Source: Ustulina deusta (lineage: Eukaryota > Ascomycota > Sordariomycetes > Xylariales > Xylariaceae). From it: a DNA stretch of 64,000 nucleotides. The notes beneath the pieces were generated by a model. That model was not told the DNA's origin. It worked only from the letters and a program-made list of their open reading frames with translations, and did no database searches. Within the stretch, counting starts at the first letter, position 1; every line of letters starts with the position of its first letter. The stretch lies in contig JAJNNX010000028.1 in the NCBI GenBank assembly GCA_023159155.1, positions 186,001 through 250,000 on the forward strand. The letters run 5' to 3'. This document shows positions 33,681 through 44,745 of the stretch, piece after piece. The position numbers and the translations under genes are program-made.

Positions 33681-35805
33681 ATGTCTTCAGCTGTCAACGA
33701 GATACCAGACACCAACGCCTCAGCTTCTCATCGGACCGGCGACGCTGGAGAGGAAGAAACACCATCTCCAGACCCTACTTCCAAGTTGGTATCGAAGTGG
33801 TACAGACATGTGTGCGAGTATGGATCCTGCCCGCCTCGTTGGTCCGAATTCAAACATGTCGATGACGATTACGAGGCTCTCGTTGCGCGTACAGCCAGCG
33901 TGCCAATAATTCACCGCTTCCCCGATGATTCAGGCAAATGGGTCACGACTAGTATTACCGTCCAGGATGTGTCGATGCGGAAAGTTCTGAAGGATGCTCT
34001 TAAAGGCTATCAGAATCTTGATTTGGACGTGAAAGACTATACATTTACCCCTCCGTTTGTAAGGGCCTGTTGTGATCCAAGATGGTTCTACTACCTTGAT
34101 TCTAATTACTGTTTCTGCTCCTCTAGATGCCTTTGTGTCACCGATGGGATACTTTCAAGCACTTCCGACAGGAAGCCAAAGAACCGGTCTCAAGCATGCA
34201 GCCTCGGAATTGGTGGACTTCTTGACCCCAATTGTGGCATCCTCAGTTGCCTCGATAGCCCACACCCGGGAAACTGGCAAAGTTGCTTTCGCCGACATCT
34301 GGCAGATCTTTGCCCCTAATACTTTGGTTTCGACTAAATTTTACGGCGTCCAAACCACATGTTGTGTGACGGAGTATGAAGAGATACCACCAACACCAAG
34401 AAAACCACCGAGCTGGAAAATTAGTATGAAGTTTACTGATTGGAATGGAGAAACAGCCGGATTTTCCAGCACATCTATGACCATTAACTTTTATGATGGA
34501 TACCGCCGCGTCAACTCGCTTCCAGTTTTTCCCATTTCATTCCTGGAAGACGAAGAGAGTTACAAGGTATCTATGATAGCCCGCGGAAAGGTCTTCGAAC
34601 AGCTTCGCGGTTATCACTTCATGAATGCGAACGGGATCAAGATTTCTGTTGAGGGAGATACGTCAGTACGGCGTCCCATCGCCAGCAAGGTCTGCATCGA
34701 TGCATATGCATACTACACAAGCTGTAATATCGTCAAACCGGATTTGGAACCTCCTTCTCACTTTGAAGACAGTCAAAATACTAAGACTGAAAGTGGTGAT
34801 GAGACTGGAACTTCCACTGGGAGCAGCGGCATTGAATATAACGGCAATTTGGAGGTTCCTGGAGACGCCAGGTTCACGGCCATCAGTGTTGAAGAGAAGA
34901 CAACGGCCAAGGGGCCTGTGGAACGAGTCGAGAACCTTCAACCGCTCACAGATGAACAACGGCTCCTAGCTACTCCTTGGGTGAGAGGCTTCGATCTGAA
35001 GAGCAAGCAATGGTGTGAACTATGCGTTGACGAATTGCGGCCTATGACCTGGAACGACGAAGCTTTCGACAAGCTAGTCCTCCCTGGTGACGAGAAACAG
35101 CTGGCCTGGGAGTTTGTAGAGGCGAAGAGTCTTTCTCAGAGCGAAAAGTTCGACGACTTCATCCCGGACAAAGGCCGTGGCCTCATCATCCTCATGTTTG
35201 GGCCGCCCAGCGTCGGGAAGACATTCACAGCGGAGGCGGTCGCCGACAAGTCGAGGGTCCCCCTCTACGCGATGAGTGCCGCCGAGCTTGGCACAGCCCC
35301 GGATACCGTCGAGAAGGCGCTCGAAAACGCCCTGGGCCTCTGCCGCATGTGGAATGCCATGCTCCTTTTAGACGAAGCAGACGTGTTCCTAGGCGCACGC
35401 ACTTCCGACTCCATTGCGCGCAACGAACTCGTCGCCATCTTCTTGCGCATGCTCGAGTACTATCAAGGCACGATGTTCTTGACGACGAACCGCATTGCAA
35501 GCATCGATCCTGCGTTCCAATCGCGCATCGATCTATTCCTGCCGTACCATGATCTCTCCAGCGAGGCCCGGCGCGAGGTCTGGTGCAACTTCATCGAGCG
35601 TGGTGGAAATGACAAATTCGACGTCACGGACGAATCCCTCCACAAGCTGTCGCAGCTCTCGCTGAACGGCCGCGAGATCAAAAACTTGATCAAGTCGGCA
35701 CAGCTGCTGTCTTTCAAGAGCGGCTCCAAAGTCCCGATGGGACGAGTTTATATGCTCGCCGAGAGACGGGTGCAGGCGCTCGCAGAGGCTGGTAAGAGCG
35801 ACTAA
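33681..35805 (+). CDS. AAA+ ATPase with DUF7025-type N-terminus, apparent frameshift
   Basis: Exon 1 33681-34058 (ATG at 33681) splices over a 69-nt intron (34059-34127, GTAAGG...TCTAG) to 34128. The AAA domain reads in one frame to the stop at 35805: GPPSVGKT Walker A, MLLLDEADVFLG Walker B, sensor FLTTNR, arginine-finger region AFQSRIDLFLPY and a C-terminal lid helix. The fungal family carries a DUF7025-like N-terminal region and its role is unknown. The spliced frame after the intron gives MPLCHRWDTFKHFRQEA, matching the HRWD block expected there, but stops near 34216. The family sequence resumes one frame over as LKHAASELVDFL. No intron fits the 20-bp gap, so a one-base loss (or two-base gain) around 34180-34195, or a sequencing error, is likely. 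If real, only an N-truncated product could be made. Confidence 0.78.
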
Positions 35806-37255
35806 TAGTAAGAGATCGTCTTTCTCCCTTTTCTATCAACAGAGGTCTGGCGAGTAGTACAGAAGATACGCGATTGACGGAGAAGTACCATGGACGAATA
35901 GACTCGAGGTTTTGCAGCATGTAGAGTTGACCCGTAAGAAAGACTCCTGGTTGAGAGATTGCCGGCTTTTGAAATGTGCCTTCGTAGATCTCCCGTGCGC
36001 TGGCAGTAGCAGAACATTTGTCACCAAAGAACCACGGTCGCGCGTCAATATCAACCTGTAGGCTAACTTTCCATAACGTTGTGCCCGTTATGAAGAACAA
36101 ACCCCCGAATTGATGCTTAGAAGAGTAAGGTTAACATCGTAAGAGTTTTCCCAGCGTTCGTTGTAGATATCGAGTTTTTAAAGGCTTCAGCCCTGAAGAT
36201 CTTTGTTGGTCGCAGATCAGGGTCATCAACGCTGTTATATAGTAAGATAAACTCTATGCCTTTCTGGTTGAAGCAGTGTACGTATCATTTCTTCCTTGAT
36301 TCTCCGTTCGAACAAAGTATTGTTATTGAGGCGGGGTGTGGTGTTGCAAGACTTTTTGGTGTACCGTATCAATTTTCTGTGCATTATGCATTTTAACTAG
36401 AATGCACCTCTGGTTTCATAGATTGCATATAGTCACTCTTAAAATTAATACAAGTTCCTTGTAGCTAAATGGGTTCGTACTCTGTAGTACCGTTATATTT
36501 CTTACACTAATAATATGTTGTTTTCCGGAATTAACACACTTTAATATTCATTTTTTTTACTCAAGAGGTTTAATTTACAAAATCAATACTAGGGATTTTC
36601 TTTCTTTCTTTATTTTCACTACACATAGCTTGTCACATATAGGAAGTTCTCCTCGTCAGGCGCAATATAAGTAGCCTTGATAGCGGTCTCATACAGGACT
36701 ACAACTTGCAGAAAGATTCCCTTTAGTCTATATATGAATGTGGTATTATATGTTATAGGTGTGCAGTAGGGGGGAATAAATATCATGCAGATACCAGGCC
36801 TACCATACCAGAACTCCTAACACAACTATTCTAGCAGTCTCGTTAAAATATTGTTGTACTCTATTGCTTCATTTTCAAAATTACTCAAGGACAAAGCTAG
36901 CATCTTATAAGTAACTATCTAGTTGGCATAGACGGAATCTACCGTTTGGATTCTGCGTAAAGTTTATCAAATTTAGATATAAATTTACTTTAGCACTTCT
37001 AGTGGACAAGAACTGGGGTTTAGGTTTTTGAACATTTTGTTCCGACGCTATATACATGGCAATCTACCTTGCCTTAGCCTGGGATTACTTGGTCAGAGTA
37101 TTTTTATTGTGGGCGGTCGCCTGTGGCAACAGTTGGTGTAAAGTGTGACGACACGAAACCCCTGAATAATTGTATTTTTTTCGCCTAAGATGATTGCATG
37201 GCGCCGTGAATGAGACGCGAGGGCGCTAATACACTAGTAAGGATCGGACCAAGCC
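35806..37255. other. Intergenic, AT-leaning
   Basis: 36100-37050 is AT-leaning with no open frame of note. It may be an old degraded sequence but shows no repeat boundary I can define. No gene seen. Confidence 0.45.
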
Positions 37256-38752
37256 TTAAGCAAAGCTGGCGCTAATCACCCAGCTTACGTCGTCGTTGAA
37301 CGAACCAGTGGCGTCAAACGTGTGAACGCCGCCGTTACTCGCGATGTAACCAACATTAGCGTAGTGGCGGAGGAAGCGGGTGGGATAATTCCAGGATCGG
37401 ATCGAGTTGCCCTGGCCGCTAAGGCCAGACAGCGGACAGAACGTCGCGTCCTCATTAAACTGCTTACTGCCGTCGCTGGCGTTGAGCAGGAGTCCAAAGC
37501 TGGAGTGCCGTAGGTAACTACCAGGGGTGTCTTTGGACTCGAACGAGAAACAGGCGCTGTTGCCAAGGCCGGCCCGAACCGTCCAGCTGGCCTGCTGTTT
37601 GAGGGTGGCAGTGCTGGATGACGAGACGACCTGGGTGTTGACGGAAGAGCCGGTGTGTGCGAGGTAGCGTGTGTCGTAGCCGGATGTAGTAACCCGCAGC
37701 GAAATCGAGGAACCGGCTGTGAGCGCTGGACCGCTGGTTAACGACGTAGTAGCGTATTTAGCGGCTACAATATTAGCCTGCACTGAGTTCTCGGTGGCGT
37801 CGGACGGATAGCCGGAGGTCATTACTCCTTCATAGAACGTGCCCTGAGCGCTGACACTGTTGTCGCCGCCGATGCCGAGAATAATAGCACCCTCTTTGCT
37901 CATCGGGTTGTAGCCGGACACCGTGGGGCGCGCTCCGCTATAATATGTCGACAGCGAACCGGATGCAGCATTGCCGCCGCGGAGGCCCCATTGGTTTGGC
38001 TGCCCCTTCAGAACCGAAGTAACGAATCGGTAGGAAATCGACGGGTCGGCAGCGTTGGTTGCGGCGCCCTGGCCAGAGAATAGCCCATTCTCAAGATCGG
38101 CCATGACCCAAGGCCCCGAGCCAGCGCCTCTGCCCCAGACGGTGTTGTCGCCAAAGTAAAGCGCCTCCATATGGCCATTACCGGTATCGCGGCTGTTAGT
38201 CTCGGCGTTGCCATAGTCGAAACAGCAGCCACCGTTATAGTGTGTGCCATCGAACACCGCATACATGCCCTCCGCCACATCACCTGTAGCTGTGCCGCTG
38301 GCGGCGTTGTTGCGGTAGCCGGTGCCGGGCGATACGAAGACGCCGTACGCCTTCTGACCGTTTAGGGTGACTGGGGCACCAATCGCGCTGGCCAGGTTGT
38401 CGTAGCCATTGGCTTCAGGGCCACTGAAGCCGCCGGGAGGAGCTTGTGTGAGGTGATTGCCGCGGCCGGACTGGTCATAGATGATTGTGATGAGGCATGT
38501 GGTGCTGGCGCAGAAGGAGTCTTGGGCGGCGGCATTGGCGACACCGCCGGCAGACAACGGAGTGATGTTGGTGGTGGCGCCGTCAGAGGCACGTTGCACC
38601 TGGTACAGTGAGCCGGTGTAGGCGCTGTATAGAGCACGAGTGGTGCTGTGTGCGGCGATGCAGGGCGTGCCGCCGGAGGAGTAGATGTCGCAGGGCCCAG
38701 CGGCGACAAAGCAACCGGTGGCAACGAGGCCTAGAGCGAGTCGTGAGAACAT
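37256..38752 (-). CDS. abfB: Secreted GH54 alpha-L-arabinofuranosidase with CBM42
   Basis: Single exon, 498 residues, ATG at 38752. A signal peptide (about 1-18, MFSRLALGLVATGCFVAAG) is followed by the GH54 domain starting at PCDIYSSGGTPC and then an AbfB-type CBM42 (about 340-498) with repeated ...RYLAHTG..., ...YLRHSSFG... and ...FLRHYANVGY motifs. Glu221 (in ADLENG) and Asp297 (in GIGGDNS) fall at the residue numbers reported for nucleophile and acid/base in Aspergillus kawachii AkAbfB; adjacent Cys176-Cys177 (GGCCFDY) is also a family mark. It removes terminal arabinofuranose from arabinan, arabinoxylan and arabinogalactan outside the cell. It is transcribed divergently from the GH30 gene. 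A TATAAAA box on minus (38822-38816) lies about 65 bp upstream of the start. Confidence 0.96.
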   Translation of the reverse strand: MFSRLALGLVATGCFVAAGPCDIYSSGGTPCIAAHSTTRALYSAYTGSLYQVQRASDGATTNITPLSAGGVANAAAQDSFCASTTCLITIIYDQSGRGNHLTQAPPGGFSGPEANGYDNLASAIGAPVTLNGQKAYGVFVSPGTGYRNNAASGTATGDVAEGMYAVFDGTHYNGGCCFDYGNAETNSRDTGNGHMEALYFGDNTVWGRGAGSGPWVMADLENGLFSGQGAATNAADPSISYRFVTSVLKGQPNQWGLRGGNAASGSLSTYYSGARPTVSGYNPMSKEGAIILGIGGDNSVSAQGTFYEGVMTSGYPSDATENSVQANIVAAKYATTSLTSGPALTAGSSISLRVTTSGYDTRYLAHTGSSVNTQVVSSSSTATLKQQASWTVRAGLGNSACFSFESKDTPGSYLRHSSFGLLLNASDGSKQFNEDATFCPLSGLSGQGNSIRSWNYPTRFLRHYANVGYIASNGGVHTFDATGSFNDDVSWVISASFA

Positions 38753-40120
38753 GTCTGATCAATTTTGACGGGGCGCGCCCGCGAGAAGTTTCTACCTGGC
38801 GTCACGTCGAGTGCATTTTATAGCCATGTCCTAAGGCCCGTGAGCCTTGGGGCTTGTCTGGGAGAAGCTTAGACACATCGACTCCGAGTAGCTTCATCTT
38901 CGTCACGAGGCGCTATTCGTGGAATTCCGAGGAGCTACGGGTCTAGGCGGGGCACGATATCCGGTCGTATAATGATTAGGATATCAAATCCGCCGTGACA
39001 TCGTCGTCCGAGCTGGTGATGTTGACCCTCAGTTTTGGGCGTGAATCAAAGCTGTGATTAGGCCGCGGCCCGAGATGGGGCTTGATCAGAACACCCGGAC
39101 CCTCCCCTCCCCAGTTATTCGGGGAGAGCCCGTGGGTTTCTCTCCCGAAAAGCGCCTTTCGAGCATGGGAGCCAATCGGCAGTTAGTTGGCAACCCTGCG
39201 AGGTAACGTATAGGTGGGACTTCTGAATCCAATGGCTGGATGGAGAGTTTTTTCGGGGCGTCATGACGAAAATGGAAGGTCCATTTGTTTTCAAGTTGGC
39301 ACGGGCGCAATGTAGGCCGCAATACTACGGTGTCTATGTTATGAGTAGTATCTATTTGGGAATTAATCATGCATTGTATCGTGAGTGTGGTCGGTGTTTC
39401 ATCTCATTGGCGCGCAAAACAAGTATCCTACCTTCTCAACTAACCTAGATAGGGTAGTATACATGTAGTCCGCGCGATTCCTACACCCGTAGCCAGCCCA
39501 GTGGGGTATACTGATGCTACTCTACTCAATACCTATTTTGAAATATTCCGCCAAGCCTTAGACGGTGCGGGATTTCTACCCTAGATCCCTGTCATTTCTG
39601 TCTATAACGAGCTTAGAAGTGATCGCAGTATGGGGTTAAGGTTTATTTTCCGGGAGAGGGTCTTGGTGAATAATCTCGCTGAGTGGTGCGCATATAAGTG
39701 GGATTTGCGAATGTGCACAGTAAAATACCTCGTCCCCAAAATACTCCCTATATTAATATAATTACCCTATAAGACACGCGGTCATGACCTTACTGTAAAC
39801 GAAAGGTTCCTATTTCTTGAATGCAATGGTCGAAACTGCAGTGTAGAAGCCCCGGTTTGTGATTGAATACCTAGGCCAAGAACATTTGTGCACCAATCGC
39901 GATTCGAACTGCGGGAGTTAGCCCTCCGGTCTTTAACCCGCAATCCTTCGTTTGCCATTTTCTTGTCTAATCTGCTAGAGCACTATGTGGCGTATGTCGT
40001 AGGCTAAAAAGAAGGCTTCCCTTCACGGAGAACCAGAAGTTGTCGCATAACTCGCAATATAGACACGAATACGACAAAGGACGAAAACTAGCGGTGATGG
40101 GTGGCTATTCACCAAGCAAA
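38753..40120. promoter_or_regulatory. Shared divergent promoter of GH54 and GH30 genes
   Basis: 1.37 kb between two divergent plant-cell-wall enzyme genes. XlnR-like words GGCTAAA (40002-40008, plus) and GGCTAA (39923-39918, minus) lie on the GH30 side. CreA-like SYGGRG words include GCGGGG (38947-38952), CTGGGG on minus (39114-39109) and GTGGGG (39501-39506). A TATAAAA box for abfB lies at 38822-38816 on minus. These words are short and may be chance; co-regulation by inducer and carbon repression is an inference. A tRNA-like B-box match lies at about 39899-39910, discussed under rejected items. Confidence 0.5.
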
Positions 40121-41572
40121 ATGAACATTCCTGCCTTTCTAATCTTGGCTCAAACCCTCTTTGGCTTCAATGCTGTCTTTGCTGATGTTACCACATCAAT
40201 TATTGCATCCTCGAACTACGGAGTTTGGGAGGGCTGGGGAACTTCTCTCGCGTGGTGGGCAGCTGCGTTCGGAGATCGTGACGACCTCGCAGACGCAGTT
40301 TTCTCTCTGGGAGATGTGTCGTTGAACGGTGTTACTTTGCCGGGGCTGGGAATGAATATTGTCCGATATAATGCTGGTGCTACCAGTTCAAATTCCATCA
40401 GTGGTGAGAGCATCGTCAAGTCTCCCAAAGTGGACGCATCTCGTCTCATAGACGGGTACTGGCTTGATTGGACGAGCAGCGACCCAGCATCTTCAAGTTG
40501 GGAATGGTCGCGGGACGCTAAACAACGATTAATGATGCAAAAGGCCAAGAACCTTGATGCGACCCTCTTCGAGCTATTCAGTAACTCGCCCATGTGGTGG
40601 AAATTAAACAATCACAATCCGTCAGGATCGAATGACGGCTCGTCGGACAACTTGCAAACTTGGAATCACCAACAATTTGCCGTATACCTTGCCACCATTG
40701 CGCTGTATGCCCAGAACAACTGGGGGATCACGTTTCACTCCGTTGAAGCTTTCAATGAACCGTCCGCAAACTGGTGGAATGGGCAATCGGGAACACAAGA
40801 GGGTTGTCATTTTGCCGTCGCAACACAACAAGATGTTCTACCCTACCTAAGATCTGAACTCAACAGCAGAGGACTTAGCTCAGTCCTAATATCCGCCTCA
40901 GATGAGAATAGCTATGATGTCGCTATTAGCACCTGGAAGAGCTTAAACTCAACTGCCAAGGCCGCCGTAGGACAAATCAACGTTCACGGGTACCAGTACG
41001 GGAACGGTGATCGAACAGGTCTTTATGGACAGGCTGTAGATTCAGGGAAAAAGTTGTGGAATAGCGAATATGGAGAATCCGATGCGACGGGATCTCAACT
41101 GATTAGTAACGTGATCCTTGACTTCCGCTGGTTACACCCGACAGCTTGGGTTTACTGGCAAATAGTCGATGGCGGTGGTTGGGGCCTCATCACAGGAGAC
41201 AACACAGCTCTCTCTCTCAGCGGGCCAACCCAGAAGTACTTTATCCTAGCTCAACTAACACGACATATTCGGCCGGGCATGCGCATCCTAGATTCGGGCT
41301 GCGACTACGCAGTTGCTGCCTACGACACTGCTGCACACAAGTTAGTGATAGTGGCTGTGAACTGGGGGAGTGCACAGTATCTGAACTTCGACTTGTCTCA
41401 ATTCAGCACGCCAGGTCAAAGCGGCACAACGATCCGGCGTTGGAGCACTCAAATAGGTTCCGGGGAGCAGTACGCTACGTACAATGATACTACACTAAGC
41501 GGGACTAAGTTTTGGTCGTATTTCTCGACAAACCAGGTGCAAACCTTTGAAATCCCGGGCGTGGTTATCTAA
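40121..41572 (+). CDS. Secreted GH30 endo-beta-1,6-galactanase
   Basis: Single exon. I use the ATG at 40121, which gives 483 residues and starts directly with a signal peptide (MNIPAFLILAQTLFGFNAVFA, cleavage near 21/22). An in-frame ATG at 40097 would add eight residues before it, and the open frame further upstream begins at a TTG. The mature protein begins with the GVWEGWGTSLAWWA block of GH30 galactanases. Acid/base Glu213 is in EAFNEPSANWW and nucleophile Glu316 in LWNSEYGESD. The C-terminal beta-sandwich follows and no CBM is present. Family members cleave beta-1,6-galactan side chains of type-II arabinogalactan, most efficiently after arabinose removal, which fits the divergent GH54 neighbour. 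A GH30 glucanase specificity is the main alternative. Confidence 0.92.
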   Translation: MNIPAFLILAQTLFGFNAVFADVTTSIIASSNYGVWEGWGTSLAWWAAAFGDRDDLADAVFSLGDVSLNGVTLPGLGMNIVRYNAGATSSNSISGESIVKSPKVDASRLIDGYWLDWTSSDPASSSWEWSRDAKQRLMMQKAKNLDATLFELFSNSPMWWKLNNHNPSGSNDGSSDNLQTWNHQQFAVYLATIALYAQNNWGITFHSVEAFNEPSANWWNGQSGTQEGCHFAVATQQDVLPYLRSELNSRGLSSVLISASDENSYDVAISTWKSLNSTAKAAVGQINVHGYQYGNGDRTGLYGQAVDSGKKLWNSEYGESDATGSQLISNVILDFRWLHPTAWVYWQIVDGGGWGLITGDNTALSLSGPTQKYFILAQLTRHIRPGMRILDSGCDYAVAAYDTAAHKLVIVAVNWGSAQYLNFDLSQFSTPGQSGTTIRRWSTQIGSGEQYATYNDTTLSGTKFWSYFSTNQVQTFEIPGVVI

Positions 41573-41804
41573 CTAGACAATTGGTATACACCATAGCACT
41601 GTCAGTGTTTCTCGCGGGGAACTATGAGATGCCACTGCTCGATAATATTGCGTTAGTGTGTATATAATCGTCATCTCATAGAATATGAACTCGTTTTTGA
41701 CTTCACTTCTATAGACATAGTCTTCTATTTTTCTAGGCCGACCCGTTTATACTAGCCTGCCTCTATATGTATTAAATGCTCTATATATTATCTGTGTATT
41801 TCGT

Positions 41805-43300
41805 TCATCCCCTTGGTCGTATCGCAGGCTTCCCCCCAATGATGAAGAACGAGAGGGCAGCAGTGACCGCGGATAATACTGCGAGCGCGAGGTTCATATT
41901 TCCGTAGCCGATAGAATCCTTCAAAGAGCCGGCAACAACTGGCCCTATCGTGAGACCAGAGCAGAAGAAGAGAGAGTTGAACCCGTATAGCTGAGCATAT
42001 GGTCCATTCTTGCCGAAGAAACCTGGATTTGCCTTGTCATACTTCTGTATCACATCACTTGCCTCCACTACGCTTGGTGAACCTATGATAGCCAAGCCAA
42101 CCCCGTTTAGTGTTAAAAGGGTGCAGTACAAGATGATATTCTTTGATCTGGGGAGCAGCTCTTCCGAAGGGAGTCGGAGCAAGATCAGCACTGGCACCAT
42201 CCACCCAAACCCAATTACCGCTGCACGTTTCGTTCCATAACGGTCAACGGCCCAACCTGCGACAGGTCCAAGAAGTAGATATGGAACGTCCAGGGCAATG
42301 AAGATGAGCCCGGCCTTGAGAGACGAAAACTGGAATAAAGTATGAGCCTCAGTGGGGATGGTGGCGTCATATACAGCGAGGAATGCTGCCTGGACAAAAG
42401 CGAGGCAGAGGCCCATGAGCAAACGTGGACTTTTGAAGCAAACTAGGATAGGCAAGGCACGTACGAGCCTAGTTGGCTCCTCACGGATCTTGTATGCTTC
42501 ATCTTCTTTCTTCGGCAACAAGGCGTCTTCCTCTGTCGCTTCATGACTAACTTCATCACGATCTTGGTCCGCTCTTGACCCTATGTTCTGTGGAATCCTC
42601 TCGCCATCGTAAGGCGACTCGTCGTATTTAGCTGCAGTTCTCTTCTCGATGACAAGGAGCCGCATGAGAAAGTCTAATGCGAGTATAGCCACTCCTAAGC
42701 CGAAGACCCCTGTATACCCAGTCTTTTCATACAGCAGGCCGCCTATAACGGGCGCCATCAACTCCCCAATCGAGATAAAGGAGAAAATCTAACCCTAGTG
42801 AGCTCAGATCCAGCCGGTGTCAAGATCGAAGGGGTATAACTTACTGATCCAATGACTTTACCCAAGTTCTGGGACCCCACAGTATCAAGCACCATGGCGA
42901 GACCAATGGTCCATACCACCGCCGCACTGATGCCCTGGAGAATGCGAGCGACAACCAGGACAGCAATGCTCCGCCCAAGTGCTAGCATTGTAGTTGCGGC
43001 AAGTAGAGCAGAAAGGCCGCTGAGAAAGGGCAGCTGTCGAGAATTGGTGCGGTCGGCAATCCACCCCGCGGGTACTGATGACACCACCGATGCCCCGGCG
43101 AATGCTGCCAGGAGATTTGAAACGTACGACTGGATTTGATCCCCAGGGATTGAAAGTCGGCTTTTTAACATGAATGGCAATACAGGCACTACCAAGCCAT
43201 AGAGGAAAAGATCTGTGAAGAGACCAACAGCCACAGTGGCAATGATGAAGAACGTGTTCGAGCGCCAACGAAGCGCCCATGGAGGATTGCCTTTTGCCAT
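41805..43300 (-). CDS. MFS transporter (DHA1/vesicular-amine-like), two exons
   Basis: Exon 1 is 43300-42845, the 56-nt intron is 42844-42789 (GTAAGT...GTTAG), exon 2 is 42788-41805; 479 residues. The start ATG at 43300 gives the usual short N-terminus before helix 1 (RWRSNTFFIIATVAVGLFTDLFLYGLVVPVLP); an in-frame ATG 141 bases upstream is less likely. The loop 2-3 motif GWIADRTNSRQLP and the helix-5 motif C region (GKVIGSIFSFISIGELMAPVIGG, formed across the splice) mark a 12-helix drug:H+ antiporter-like carrier. A long acidic central loop (about 195-245) separates the two six-helix halves, and GWAVDRYGTKRA is the second-half A-like motif. It is a plasma- or vacuolar-membrane exporter; the substrate is unknown. 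No biosynthetic genes adjoin it. Confidence 0.9.
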
Positions 43301-43666
43301 TCTAACAAGTATGAAAATTTCGTAGGAATTGAGATGGCAATATTCATGGTATGTATTATGGACGCTCTTGGAAAGTGGTATTGTTAATACATGCCTTAGG
43401 GCTCCTTTCATGTGTTCCTCCAGATCGATGACCTCATACATACATCACCCATCTAGACTCAGCACTAGATAGCTGGAACACATAATTCTCACCCCTAAAT
43501 CGAGTTCGTGAATGATCACTCAATGCCGACCTTATTGGTCGATTTTTCATAACTACACACGCGCAAAGATTGAGATGAGAGAATCGCATTCGGAACAACC
43601 TGTCAAGACAGTGGCAGACGGGTTCATCATTTCAGAGCCCTCATCGACTATGCAGCCCATATCTGC
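43301..43666. other. Short intergenic spacer
   Basis: Leader of the MFS gene (including an upstream in-frame ATG at 43441) and the 3' side of the next minus-strand gene. Nothing else seen. Confidence 0.5.
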
Positions 43667-44134
43667 TCACACCAAGTTTGGCGGTACGGTTTCATACGTC
43701 TCCCACCCATCCGGAATCTTAATGACCGCTGAGCGGACGAAAATATGACGACCGTTAGACCAGTCCAAACCTTCGACACATCCACCCTTAATGCTAACGG
43801 TCGGGCGCGGGGTCCCGTCTTTCCCCACAACGCGATGGAACAGGCGAGATCCACACTCTGTGCAGAAATAGCAGTCCATCTTGCCTCCCTTGTCTGTGTC
43901 GCGCGTGTACTTCCTGGTCTTAGACTCGAGCTCGGACGAAAGTGGGAACAACCCCTCCGCCGGGAAGATGGCGGATGTGCCGAACGCGGAGCTGGATTGT
44001 TTCTGACACTCGGTGCAGTGGCAGAAGTACACCGTCAATGGTGTCGCTGTTGGAGTCGGGAATACGACGCGCCCGCATTGACAGCGGACCGTGAGGGGTT
44101 GTGGTTTGTCCGTGGTCGCCATGTTCGCAGCCAT
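43667..44134 (-). CDS. GFA/CENP-V family zinc protein
   Basis: Single exon, 155 residues, ATG at 44134. Zinc ligands in the family pattern: CQCG near residue 18, CHCTEC (about 39-44) and CTEC (about 91-94). These bind the structural and catalytic zincs of the glutathione-dependent formaldehyde-activating (Gfa) fold. Many fungal members have unproven activity, so a formaldehyde role should not be assumed; some act on other thiol adducts. The length and the full complement of cysteines indicate an intact cytosolic protein. It shares strand with the MFS gene 0.37 kb downstream, but nothing shows a joint function. Confidence 0.88.
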   Translation of the reverse strand: MAANMATTDKPQPLTVRCQCGRVVFPTPTATPLTVYFCHCTECQKQSSSAFGTSAIFPAEGLFPLSSELESKTRKYTRDTDKGGKMDCYFCTECGSRLFHRVVGKDGTPRPTVSIKGGCVEGLDWSNGRHIFVRSAVIKIPDGWETYETVPPNLV

Positions 44135-44745
44135 CTCCGCAGTGTGGAATTATTCGTAACTCTGGATATATACCGTTATACTTATTAATCAGGTCAGTTA
44201 ATTCATGATCCCTTTTTCCGAGATAATGAGTGAGAGCGATTCTTGCTGTTCGGAGCTTGTGTGGGAGATATTCCTGTGGTTATCTCGTCGCGTTGAATTG
44301 AGCCTAAGCCGAATTTATTTCAACTTCCCCGCACTGGTAATAATAACATGGGTACAGCGTACAGTATGCCTGAATGCGCCACTAAAGAGATGTTGTCGCA
44401 ACGTTTCATACATAAGCATATTGTGGGCGTTAATATGTGTATGATCGAGTTCGGGACGAATTGGTGTCTACAACAAGAACTGAACAAGAGCTGGGAGAAT
44501 ATACTCGATCTACGAGAGTAATCTTCTACGGCACCAAAAGTCCGTATGGCTACGTTCAAGCCTCCCGGCAATAAGATGGAAATGCCAGATCTGTATTGTG
44601 GGGTTAACACTAATGGTCGCATGAGATATCTGCGCCACTCCAATCTGCCTCGCAAGGCTCTCGTCCAGTGCCACTCTGACCGTACGTGTTCAGTAATTCT
44701 TCAGTGAATGCTTCTCTCTTCAGAAAATAGTTTTACCCTCATGGT
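44135..44745. other. Intergenic, divergent promoter
   Basis: Lies between divergent GFA and NLR-like genes. No gene or repeat recognised. Confidence 0.5.

Noticed and set aside
39885..39985. tRNA-like signal on minus (AGTTCGAATC near 39901 and a D-arm-like TAGTGCTCTAGCAG upstream)
   Set aside because: The T stem does not pair (CGCAG against CGCGA) and the acceptor arms do not match, so no cloverleaf forms. One of the GGCTAA words attributed to the promoter lies inside it. At best a degenerate tRNA fragment.
40040..40120. N-terminal extension of the GH30 frame beginning at a TTG or at the ATG at 40097
   Set aside because: A TTG start is not expected in a fungus, and the 40121 ATG places a clean signal peptide at the N-terminus. 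The 40097 ATG remains possible.
43301..43441. 47-residue extension of the MFS protein to an ATG at 43441
   Set aside because: Family members start shortly before helix 1; the extension has no conserved features and probably lies in the leader.
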